Below, in pieces: positions 1 to 4,876 of a stretch of 6,614 nucleotides of DNA. The notes under the pieces are model-generated. The model searched no databases, had not been told where the DNA came from, and worked only from the letters and a program-made list of their open reading frames with translations. Position 1 is the stretch's first letter; each line of letters opens with the position of its first letter. The position numbers and the translations under genes are program-made. The stretch is from Deltaproteobacteria bacterium (GTDB lineage: Bacteria > Desulfobacterota > Syntrophobacteria > BM002), in NCBI GenBank assembly GCA_020350905.1, contig CP070843.1, positions 2,111,325-2,117,938 of the forward strand, given 5' to 3'.

Positions 1-117
1 AATCTCGAGTCCCTCACGACCTGTCCCGGCAGTAAGTACCTCGTATCCTTCGCCTTTCAAAGTAACTTTCAAATCTTGCCGGATGCTCTCGTTATTATCG
101 ATCAGCAGAATTTTCAT
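1..117 (-). CDS. Response regulator receiver domain, N-terminal fragment (runs off left edge)
   Basis: Only the first 39 codons are in the window; the protein continues beyond base 1. It begins MKILLIDNNE and continues through a typical receiver beta1-alpha1-beta2 (GYEVLTA, residues 24-30), so it is the start of a two-component receiver. The ATG at 115-117 is preceded by an AGGGGAAAG-like ribosome site (127-135). The acidic pocket is unusual: D7 is present, but the second acidic position, equivalent to CheY Asp13, is Asn8. The phosphoacceptor Asp and any output domain are outside the window, so it could be a single-domain regulator, an NtrC-type activator or part of a hybrid kinase. It lies 113 bp downstream of another response regulator on the same strand and may be co-transcribed with it. 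The receiver identity is secure; the full architecture is unknown. Confidence 0.85.
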   Translation of the reverse strand, partial: MKILLIDNNESIRQDLKVTLKGEGYEVLTAGTGREGLEI

Positions 118-230
118 CGTTCTCAGCTTTCCCCTCAGTCAACTCTTCTTCCGTCCATTGTGCTGAGAGGGTAAAAACCCACTTGTATCGATGGGTAAAG
201 ATGAGGCCACAAATACATTTCAGTCAGTGC

Positions 231-623
231 TCACTTTTTCAGGAGTAGTTCCACATTATGAATGAGTTCCTCTGGCTCGATAGGTTTTTCCATAAAAATA
301 TCTGCGTGAATCCAGTCGAGGTCTTCTTCCAGGGTCCGGCCATAGCCTTTCTCAACGGGCGGGCGAGCGGAGACGATAAGTACGGGCATTCCGTAAACCC
401 CCTCCCTTTCCTTTATTTTGGTAGCGAAGTCCAGCCCCTCATGCATGGTTGCCATCATAATGTCTAGAATAAGAAGATCCGGCCTTTGTTCCAAAAGAAG
501 CTGGTAGCCTGTCTTAGTGTCCAAGGCAGTAAATACCTGGTAGTCATACTCGGAGAGGATTTCGCTCATGGCGTCACAGATTTCCGGATCATCATCAATA
601 ATTACGATTTTCTTACCACTCAT
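231..623 (-). CDS. Single-domain response regulator (receiver only)
   Basis: This is a 130-aa stand-alone receiver domain with no DNA-binding or enzymatic output. The conserved residues are present: acidic pocket D10-D12 (IIDDDPEI), phosphoacceptor D54 in LILDIMM, S85 in the VSA motif and K113 in MEKP. It would be phosphorylated at D54 by a histidine kinase not seen here, and would act by protein contact or phosphorelay in the cytoplasm. The distance from S85 to K113 is 28 residues, against about 22 in CheY. The alpha4 region (PPVEKGYGRTLEEDLDWI) is therefore about six residues longer, which may define a partner surface. The ATG is set by a strong AAGGAGGG site at 632-639 with 8-nt spacing. 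It lies 194 bp downstream of the phosphofructokinase gene on the same strand and 113 bp upstream of the partial receiver gene. Family is certain; the pathway is unknown. Confidence 0.95.
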   Translation of the reverse strand: MSGKKIVIIDDDPEICDAMSEILSEYDYQVFTALDTKTGYQLLLEQRPDLLILDIMMATMHEGLDFATKIKEREGVYGMPVLIVSARPPVEKGYGRTLEEDLDWIHADIFMEKPIEPEELIHNVELLLKK

Positions 624-714
624 TGTTCTTTCCCTCCTTGCTCAACGGCTGGACTTACATTTCTATACCAAGATACAACGTTAGCTCTTACAATTCCAGT
701 GGAAACAACACCAT

Positions 715-785
715 GGTCCGCCTATGGCCTTTGTGCAATGCCAAATAAGAAATGACCGATGCCTAGTGGCCCTATGCTCTATGCG
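715..785 (-). repeat. Decayed 7-bp word array, GCATAG flavour (minus orientation)
   Basis: Read on the minus strand, consecutive 7-mers at 779-785 and 772-778 are CGCATAG and AGCATAG, followed by weaker words to 758. After a 15-bp break, four more 7-mers (736-742 down to 715-721) include GGCATTG and GCCATAG. These are the same words as in the arrays at 2178-2205 and 4735-4755. The array is degenerate and was picked out by eye. Confidence 0.5.
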
Positions 786-788
786 TTC

Positions 789-809
789 ACCCTAATGTTG
801 CAGACCGAC
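789..809. repeat. 21-bp repeat, copy 1
   Basis: This stretch matches 2859-2879 at 18 of 21 positions in the same orientation, with the identical core GTTGCAGACC (797-806). It lies 3 bp from the end of a minus-orientation heptamer array and 8 bp from the stop codon of the phosphofructokinase gene. The function is unknown. It may be the conserved edge of a composite repeat. Confidence 0.5.
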
Positions 810-817
810 ACCAGGGT

Positions 818-1984
818 TTAATAAAGAAACATAGGTTTTCCCATAACATGGCGGACCTTTGGACGGTATTGCTCCGCATCGTACAATTCTCGCACGTCCA
901 CCCTTTTTTGCCCGGCTGTGATGCGGCTCATGGGTACGTCCGTGTAAATCCCCTGGCTTAGGGAGACCATGCGACCACTTACTTTCTTGAGCACGAGGTC
1001 GATGGCCATGTGGGCGTAGTTCACTGCCACCATTAAATCGAGAGAATCCGGTGCGCCACTACGCATCAGATAGGAAAGCTGCTGGTAGATAATGTTTTGA
1101 CCGGTCAGTTTTTTGAGAATCTCACCTGTTCTCATGCCTATTCCACCCAGTTTCCGATGACCATAGGCATCGGCTTCCCCGGATAGCACCATATCTCCGC
1201 TCACCATGCGAGCTCCTTCGCTGATGGTGAACATAGCATAGTTGCTTGGATTGACTTGTTTGTCCTCCATGAGCAACTGGGCAAGTTTTTCTGGATCGAA
1301 AGGTACTTCAGATATTATGGCTCGATCCACACTTGACAAATACGCGGCAATCAGGGAGGTCTCACCACAGTAACGGCCAAAAAGCTCAATAACCGCAATG
1401 CGCTCGTGGGAACCGGTGGAAGTGCGAAGAGCATGGATGAAATTGACACTCCTGGTAACAGCGGTGGAAAAACCAATACAATAGTCGGTGCCATGGACAT
1501 CATTGTCCATGGTTTTCGGAATGGCCACTACCGGGAAGCCCACTTCATGGAGATGTTCCCCATAGCTGAGAGTGTCATCCCCGCCAATGGGAATCAACAC
1601 ATCGATCCCTAGGTGTTGAAGGTTGCTGAGAACATGCTCGGTAAAATCGTTTAGCTCACCTTCTTTCGCCTGTTCTCTGAGAAACTCCGGTACATTTTCA
1701 TATTTCACTTTCCCAGGATTTGTCCTCGAGGTATGGAGGTATGTGCCACCTGAGCGGTCTATGGTGCGAACCGTTCCCTTATCGAGTTCTCGGATGTTTT
1801 GATCTCTGCTCTTCGGGTCGGCGCGATTGAATTCGAGGAGGCCCCCCCATCCTCTTCGGATGCCGACAACCTTCAACCCCTCTTCGATGCCGCGATAAAC
1901 CAACGACTTGATGCATGGATTTAGCCCGGGCACATCGCCACCGCCCGTAAGTATTCCAATAGTCAAAGACTTCTTCGCTGCCAT
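818..1984 (-). CDS. pfp: 6-phosphofructokinase, predicted pyrophosphate-dependent
   Basis: This 388-aa enzyme is of the PFK-A superfamily and is complete. The motifs occur in order: GGGDVPGLN (14-22, donor phosphate site), IGGDDTL (133-139), PKTMDND (156-162, catalytic D160), IGFSTA (170-175), HERIAVIELFGRYCGE (193-208, fructose 6-phosphate site) and SEVPFD (225-230). ATP-dependent enzymes such as E. coli PfkA have Gly at the positions filled here by D137 and K157. In characterised PPi-dependent enzymes this Asp/Lys pair blocks ATP and selects pyrophosphate. It should therefore reversibly convert fructose 6-phosphate plus PPi to fructose 1,6-bisphosphate plus Pi in the cytosol, serving both glycolysis and gluconeogenesis. 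The ATG is supported by an AAAGGGAGAG site about 6 nt upstream. The gene is preceded by a 400-bp gene-free region and is followed on the same strand by a response regulator. Donor specificity is inferred from residues. Confidence 0.93.
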   Translation of the reverse strand: MAAKKSLTIGILTGGGDVPGLNPCIKSLVYRGIEEGLKVVGIRRGWGGLLEFNRADPKSRDQNIRELDKGTVRTIDRSGGTYLHTSRTNPGKVKYENVPEFLREQAKEGELNDFTEHVLSNLQHLGIDVLIPIGGDDTLSYGEHLHEVGFPVVAIPKTMDNDVHGTDYCIGFSTAVTRSVNFIHALRTSTGSHERIAVIELFGRYCGETSLIAAYLSSVDRAIISEVPFDPEKLAQLLMEDKQVNPSNYAMFTISEGARMVSGDMVLSGEADAYGHRKLGGIGMRTGEILKKLTGQNIIYQQLSYLMRSGAPDSLDLMVAVNYAHMAIDLVLKKVSGRMVSLSQGIYTDVPMSRITAGQKRVDVRELYDAEQYRPKVRHVMGKPMFLY

Positions 1985-2149
1985 AATTTCTCTCCCTTTC
2001 AGAGATTCCAGTGAGAGTACACCTCAGTGCACCCGTCTAATCACAAGATCTTGCGCGTGTCATTGAGCCCGCCTAACAGGTGTCGATCCTCAATAAGTGC
2101 TCTCAATGTAATCTGAATTATGCAGTATAGTCAATAAGAATGGGGGATG
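1985..2149 (-). promoter_or_regulatory. Upstream region of pfp; weak promoter candidates only
   Basis: This gene-free stretch should carry the promoter of the phosphofructokinase gene on the minus strand. On that strand TTGACT and then CATAAT occur near 2118-2135, but they are only about 6 bp apart, so they do not form a standard pair. CTTATTGA occurs twice about 40 bp apart (complement of 2091-2098 and 2131-2138). A perfect 10-bp palindrome CAAGATCTTG is at 2044-2053, and an imperfect palindrome (GTACAC and GTGCAC with 4 bp between) is at 2017-2032. Any of these could be operators, but none matches a motif I can name. Confidence 0.2.
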
Positions 2150-2205
2150 CGAGATGTGGATTGCGGATTTGGGAAGGCATAGGGCAGAGAGCATGGAGCA
2201 TAGGG
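2150..2205 (+). repeat. 7-bp word array with flavour switch
   Basis: Seven consecutive 7-mers fill 2157-2205 without a slip. The first three are of the GGATTTG kind (for example CGGATTT at 2164-2170). The last four are of the CATAGGG kind (2178-2184 and 2199-2205 are identical CATAGGG). A weaker word extends it to 2150. Both flavours share one 7-bp register, as they do at 4735-4804. There is no coding potential, and the sequence resembles the degenerate heptameric STRR repeats known from cyanobacteria only in period and not in sequence. Confidence 0.7.
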
Positions 2206-2236
2206 AAATACAGCAGCCAGCGAGCATTTTCAAAGT

Positions 2237-2324
2237 GACGCGGAGACAGGGGGAGAGATAACAAGTTTAACGCTCCAAACATTCTAAACGATTTGACGAA
2301 TTGACTAGTTGACCAATTGACTCA
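2237..2324 (+). repeat. 8-bp word array
   Basis: Eleven consecutive 8-mers keep register. The last four (2293-2324) all begin TTGAC and differ only in their last three bases (GAA, TAG, CAA, TCA). The first two begin GACGCGGA and GACAGGGG. The middle ones (2261-2292) are poorly conserved AAAC-rich words. The period is 8, unlike the 7-bp arrays around it. The TTGAC part is clear; inclusion of 2237-2292 rests on register only. No gene overlaps it. Confidence 0.6.
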
Positions 2325-2384
2325 GCACTCTGCGAGAACGGAGGAGATGATACTCAAAGATCTTCTCAATGACTCATATTTGGG

Positions 2385-2642
2385 CTATAGACCCAAACGA
2401 GCGAACCATTTGCCTCGGCGCGCCGCACGGTTTTCTTGATGAATCCGTTCGATCTTCTGCTCGTAGTATTTCTTGCACTGTTTGATAAAGTATTGGGATC
2501 TTCTCTGATTAGAAAGTCCCACTTTATCGAAGGGTGCATCCCAACACCCCAGCTTTAAAAGAGTCGGATCCAAATTTGGCGTTCTCAGCAATCTAATTTT
2601 GCTCTCATAATACGAGATTTCACCAATGCGTTTCTTTTTCAT
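2385..2642 (-). CDS. Small basic hypothetical protein (85 aa)
   Basis: I do not recognise this family. The 85-aa product is hydrophilic and strongly basic, with Lys/Arg clusters at the start (MKKKR) and in the C-terminal third (IKQCKKYYEQKIERIHQENRAARRGKW spans about 53-79, probably one long helix). It has two cysteines, no signal peptide and no membrane segment, so it is likely cytoplasmic and might bind nucleic acid or ribosomes. The ATG is preceded by a purine-rich GAGGGGGGGAAG, an acceptable ribosome site. About 130 bp upstream lies a near-perfect sigma-54 promoter pointing at it, which strengthens the case for a real, regulated gene. It stands alone, with gene-free repeat DNA downstream and a divergent gene group upstream. 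Reality of the gene is probable; function is unknown. Confidence 0.6.
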   Translation of the reverse strand: MKKKRIGEISYYESKIRLLRTPNLDPTLLKLGCWDAPFDKVGLSNQRRSQYFIKQCKKYYEQKIERIHQENRAARRGKWFARLGL

Positions 2643-2773
2643 CTTCCCCCCCTCACTCCATCATGTATCTTCTTGTATACACAGATAACGGTGCCCAAGC
2701 CCTCCAAAGCGACAATTCTGTTGAAATACCAAACTCTTATAAAATTCAACTCTTTTCGGATGCCTCTCATAAG

Positions 2774-2789
2774 TGCAACCAGTGTGCCA
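2774..2789 (-). promoter_or_regulatory. Sigma-54 (RpoN) promoter, -24/-12
   Basis: On the minus strand the sequence is TGGCACACTGGTTGCA. It matches the sigma-54 consensus TGGCACG-N4-TTGCW at all positions but one (A in place of the G after TGGCAC), with the required 10-bp spacing between the GG and GC elements. Transcription would start near 2763 and run toward the 85-aa gene starting at 2642, giving a leader of about 120 nt. Sigma-54 promoters need an AAA+ activator, usually bound 100-200 bp upstream, that is around 2880-3000. None is identified in the window, although the partial receiver protein at the left edge could be of that type. Confidence 0.6.
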
Positions 2790-2794
2790 GAACG

Positions 2795-2857
2795 GCATAG
2801 CCCCATGCTCCATGGCCGATGCGATATAGTATGGTATGAGACCTGCATGCTAGGCTA
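2795..2857 (-). repeat. 7-bp word array, GCATGG flavour (minus orientation)
   Basis: Read on the minus strand, 7-mers with the register of 2795-2857 include GCATCGG (2816-2822), GCATGGG (2802-2808) and GCTATGC (2795-2801). Weaker words continue to 2857. The words resemble those at 2192-2205. One end lies 6 bp from the sigma-54 promoter and the other lies 1 bp from a 21-bp repeat copy. The first four words (2795-2822) are clear; the rest is degenerate. Confidence 0.45.
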
Positions 2858-2858
2858 A

Positions 2859-2879
2859 ACCCAAACGTTGCAGACCTAC
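2859..2879. repeat. 21-bp repeat, copy 2
   Basis: This stretch matches 789-809 at 18 of 21 positions and shares the exact core GTTGCAGACC (2867-2876). Like copy 1 it abuts a minus-orientation heptamer array on the same side. The function is unknown. Confidence 0.5.
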
Positions 2880-2891
2880 TCACTAATGGCT

Positions 2892-2912
2892 GCGAGTACA
2901 AATCGTACTTGC
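2892..2912. promoter_or_regulatory. Short hairpin or dyad upstream of the plus-strand gene group
   Basis: GCGAGTAC (2892-2899) and GTACTTGC (2905-2912) can pair over 8 bp, with one G-T wobble and a 5-nt loop (AAATC). It is not followed by a T-run, so it is not an intrinsic terminator. It sits between the sigma-54 promoter, for which it is at a plausible activator distance, and the 117-aa gene. It could be an operator dyad or be meaningless. Confidence 0.3.
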
Positions 2913-3038
2913 CTCTAAGCACAAGGCTTGTCAAATCTGCTGAAGTCGTGTTAGTAAGTGAAAGAGATGGAAAATAATTGAAGTTTCTCCATTTTATGTC
3001 GTTCGCTCGCTGGAGCACTTTGAGCCTGGGAGGAGGTA

Positions 3039-3392
3039 ATGCCCGAATTATTTGGCGGTCCTGAGGTAGGCCAAGAGATCATTATCGCAACCATCGGCAA
3101 TCAGAATAATCCTGCACAAGTGGTGAAGATTGTTCACGTGCCTGAAAAAGGAGTATTTCTTACCCGTGGCATCTCCACCCACTTTAACCTCAAGGAGATA
3201 GCTGTTCCCCAAAACCTTATGCTTCCAGCAATTCATGAGATGACCGGGGTGGTGTCATATCTTTTGGAACGTATAGCAACGGCTGATGATCTTAAGCTCC
3301 CCTTTCGTTATGAGCCTGAATTCGAAGTGGGAGATAGTAGATTTACTCTTCATGAGAGCGGAAATTTCATGATGCTCGAGCGCGTCGAGTAA
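3039..3392 (+). CDS. Hypothetical protein (117 aa), first gene of the FHA/CBS group
   Basis: I do not recognise this family. The 117-aa product is soluble and mildly acidic, with no signal peptide or membrane helix. The predicted pattern is beta-strands at about 12-55 (EIIIATIG, AQVVKIVHV, GVFLTRG), a helix at about 63-80 (AIHEMTGVVSYLLERI) and terminal strands ending in RFTLHESGNFMMLERVE (about 101-117). The upstream sequence GGGAGGAGGT (3028-3037) is a very strong Shine-Dalgarno run, but its 3' end is only one base from the ATG. Initiation therefore probably uses the 5' part (GGGAGG, 5-nt spacing). A TGA at 3021-3023 rules out a longer frame. The FHA gene follows after 60 bp on the same strand, so a role in the same signalling unit is possible but unproven. 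Confidence 0.8.
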   Translation: MPELFGGPEVGQEIIIATIGNQNNPAQVVKIVHVPEKGVFLTRGISTHFNLKEIAVPQNLMLPAIHEMTGVVSYLLERIATADDLKLPFRYEPEFEVGDSRFTLHESGNFMMLERVE

Positions 3393-3402
3393 CCGGTTTT
3401 TT
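3375..3402 (+). terminator. Weak terminator or attenuator candidate
   Basis: CTCGA (3375-3379) and TCGAG (3385-3389) form a 5-bp stem with a GCGCG loop at the very end of the 117-aa gene, followed after 7 nt by six T residues (3397-3402). The gap between stem and T-run is longer than in classic intrinsic terminators, and the stem is inside translated sequence. At best it would partly reduce transcription into the FHA gene. Confidence 0.2.
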
Positions 3403-3452
3403 CAAGAAGATCCCGGCGGGACTTGATCCACTGAAAAGTATAGGACACCTCG

Positions 3453-4010
3453 ATGACAGGAAGGTTTCGGCCAATAGCCAGTTACTTGAAAGAGGCGGCG
3501 GGGCTCACTTCCGATCAGTTCTTGGAAAAGTATCAACATCCGGTGCTGCTGTGGCCACAAGCCAGAGATTGGATAGAGGACACAGCTTTTCAATTTGAGA
3601 CTTTTTCTAGCGAGTACAGCGAGGAATTGCCTGGGGTAATCTCTCCTAGTACCGAATCCCAGATCGCCGAAACCGTGGTTGTCGAAATCCTCAAACAAGC
3701 CAGTTCTGCTCCCACCAACATGATCTGCGTCGGCCGAGCTGCCAACAATGACATCGTGCTGGCCAACAATACCGTATCCAAACTGCATACCTATTTCCTG
3801 GTGTCAGAAAAGGGAGATTCTTACGATATTGTTGACGCCAACTCCACCAATGGTACCGTGGTAAACAATAAACAATTAGTTGCTTATAAGAATCAGCCCC
3901 TGTTGAATCGCGACAACATCCAATTCGGCCCTTCCATCCAGATGGTGTATTTGACACCACAGGGATTCTATGAGCTATTACAACAATTGCACAGCTCTGG
4001 TCTCACATAA
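3453..4010 (+). CDS. FHA-domain protein
   Basis: This 185-aa protein has a C-terminal forkhead-associated domain at about 85-165, which binds phosphothreonine peptides. The signature is intact: VGRAANNDIVL (93-103), S109 and H112 in NTVSKLH, and NSTNGTVVN (130-138). The conserved Gly-Arg, Ser-x-x-His and Asn-Gly phosphopeptide contacts are therefore all present. Residues 1-80 form an unrecognised, probably helical N-terminal region (KEAAGLTSDQFLEKYQHPVLLW) followed by a linker. There are no membrane segments, so it is probably a cytoplasmic adaptor for Ser/Thr-phosphorylated partners. The ATG has AGGA (3442-3445) at 7-nt spacing. The CBS-ACT gene starts 26 bp after its stop, which suggests co-transcription. 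No Ser/Thr kinase, phosphatase or type VI secretion gene is nearby, so the partner is unknown. Confidence 0.92.
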   Translation: MTGRFRPIASYLKEAAGLTSDQFLEKYQHPVLLWPQARDWIEDTAFQFETFSSEYSEELPGVISPSTESQIAETVVVEILKQASSAPTNMICVGRAANNDIVLANNTVSKLHTYFLVSEKGDSYDIVDANSTNGTVVNNKQLVAYKNQPLLNRDNIQFGPSIQMVYLTPQGFYELLQQLHSSGLT

Positions 4011-4036
4011 AACCCTTAAATAATGAGGAGGAGACT

Positions 4037-4711
4037 ATGTATGTGGGTCGGAAAATGACGACTGATCTCATCACGGTAACTCCTGACACTCCCCTGGTAA
4101 AAGCACGAGACCTCCTGCGGGAGAACAACATCAAACAGCTGCCTGTCGTTGACGAACATGGCAGTTTAGTAGGCATCCTTACTGATCGGGACATCAAGCA
4201 AGCTTGGGCCTCACCAGCCACCACCTTGAGTATCTACGAACTCACTTATGTCCTGCAGAAACTGACCGTGGAAAGCGTCATGGTCAAAGAGCTCATCACC
4301 ATAAGTCCAGGCGCCACCATCGAACGCGCTGCTAGTATCCTGCATGATCGCAAGATAGGTAGTCTACCAGTTGTAGAGGGCGATAAACTGGTGGGCATCA
4401 TTACCAGCACCGATCTCATGGAAGTGCTCTTGGATGGTCTTGGCATCAAAGAAGAGAGCGGTCGTTTGGTAGTTCTGGTGAAGGATCGAATTGGAGTGCT
4501 AGCGGATGTCTGCACCTTACTCAAGGACGCCAACATCAGTATTGTAAGTATGATCACCTTGCCTTTGCATCAGTACCCAGATATCCATGAACTGGTCATG
4601 CGGGTTAGTTCTTCTCAGCGTAATGCAGCTGTCGACTGCCTAACTCAAGCGGGTTACAAAGTATCTACCGAGTACAAGAAAGACCTGGAACCTTTTTTAC
4701 CCAGCGACTAG
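4037..4711 (+). CDS. CBS-domain pair with C-terminal ACT domain (AcuB-like)
   Basis: This 224-aa soluble protein has CBS 1 at about 1-57 (MTTDLITVTPDTPL; IKQLPVVDEHGSLVGILTDRD) and CBS 2 at about 78-131 (VMVKELITISPGATI; IGSLPVVEGDKLVGIITSTDL). An ACT domain follows at about 142-213 (LVVLVKDRIGVLADVCTLLKDANISIVSM, then the HELVMRV strand). CBS pairs bind adenine nucleotides such as AMP or ATP, and ACT domains usually bind amino acids or similar small ligands, so it is likely a metabolite-sensing regulator. The order CBS-CBS-ACT is that of the AcuB family, named after acetoin utilisation in Bacillus, but the neighbours give no hint of acetoin metabolism. The start is fixed by AGGAGG (4026-4031) at 5-nt spacing. 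It is the third gene of the plus-strand group, 26 bp after the FHA gene. Confidence 0.93.
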   Translation: MYVGRKMTTDLITVTPDTPLVKARDLLRENNIKQLPVVDEHGSLVGILTDRDIKQAWASPATTLSIYELTYVLQKLTVESVMVKELITISPGATIERAASILHDRKIGSLPVVEGDKLVGIITSTDLMEVLLDGLGIKEESGRLVVLVKDRIGVLADVCTLLKDANISIVSMITLPLHQYPDIHELVMRVSSSQRNAAVDCLTQAGYKVSTEYKKDLEPFLPSD

Positions 4712-4734
4712 TGTGAGTTGTCCGTGGCGAACAA

Positions 4735-4804
4735 AGCATAGCGCAAAGGGCATAGAGGGAAGAAGCAACTCAATTTCGGATTTGGGAATGCGGATTGCGG
4801 AATT
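4735..4804 (+). repeat. 7-bp word array with flavour switch, downstream of the CBS-ACT gene
   Basis: Ten 7-mers fill 4735-4804 in one register. The first three are AGCATAG, CGCAAAG and GGCATAG. The middle ones are transitional, and the last four include CGGATTT (4777-4783) and CGGATTG (4791-4797). The same flavour pair occurs at 2157-2205 in the opposite order. The CGGATTT half is complementary to the array at 4841-4875. Confidence 0.7.
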
Positions 4805-4870
4805 TAGAGTAACTTCTTGATGTGCTTTCTATTATTTTCAATCCGAAATCGGAAATCCGAAATCCGAAAT
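4773..4870. terminator. Inverted pair of heptamer arrays between convergent genes; possible bidirectional terminator
   Basis: The arm 4773-4802 can pair with 4841-4870 at 24 of 30 positions, including an uninterrupted 11-bp block (ATTTCGGATTT with AAATCCGAAAT). The apical loop of 38 nt contains a T-rich run. It lies exactly between the CBS-ACT gene (plus) and the PLDc_N gene (minus), where a two-way terminator would be expected. It lacks the compact GC stem plus T-run of an intrinsic terminator, so this role is inference. Confidence 0.35.
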
Positions 4871-4875
4871 CTAGA
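4841..4875 (-). repeat. 7-bp word array, five units (minus orientation)
   Basis: Five perfect-length 7-mers fill 4841-4875. On the plus strand three of them are ATCCGAA (4841-4847, 4855-4861, 4862-4868), and the other two are ATCGGAA and ATCTAGA. The array ends 1 bp before the stop codon (4877-4879) of the PLDc_N gene. It is the clearest of the arrays in the window. Confidence 0.8.
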
Positions 4876-4876
4876 A

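Larger units (their letters stand above)
624..817 (-). promoter_or_regulatory. Leader region between pfp and the response regulator gene, with a weak promoter candidate
   Basis: This 194-bp gap separates the phosphofructokinase stop from the response regulator start. Reading on the minus strand it holds a 21-bp repeat copy (789-809), decayed heptamer words (715-785), and then an unremarkable stretch. In that stretch TTGTAA (complement of 688-693) and TATAGA (complement of 662-667) could be promoter elements, but they are 20 bp apart and neither is close to consensus. No strong hairpin followed by a T-run was seen after the phosphofructokinase stop, so read-through into the response regulator gene is possible. 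Confidence 0.2.

Noticed and set aside
2044..2053. CAAGATCTTG palindrome upstream of the phosphofructokinase gene as an operator
   Set aside because: A 10-bp palindrome is not rare, it matches no operator I can name, and no second copy was seen nearby.
2379..2397. TTTGGG/CCCAAA inverted repeat around the stop codon of the 85-aa gene as a terminator
   Set aside because: Six base pairs, AT-rich, and no T-run after it on the minus strand. Too weak to call.
2639..2848. Open frame on the minus strand whose stop overlaps the ATG of the 85-aa gene (ATGA)
   Set aside because: It has no ribosome site, no recognisable protein features, and it overlaps the sigma-54 promoter and a heptamer array. The overlap is probably chance.
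2928..2956. TTGTCA with TTAGTA 17 bp downstream as a sigma-70 promoter for the plus-strand group
   Set aside because: The -35 is fair, but the -10 shares too little with TATAAT. A promoter is expected in 2880-3030 but cannot be placed.
4841..4875. Possible CRISPR array
   Set aside because: The units are 7 bp, contiguous and without spacers, so this is a tandem short-word repeat.
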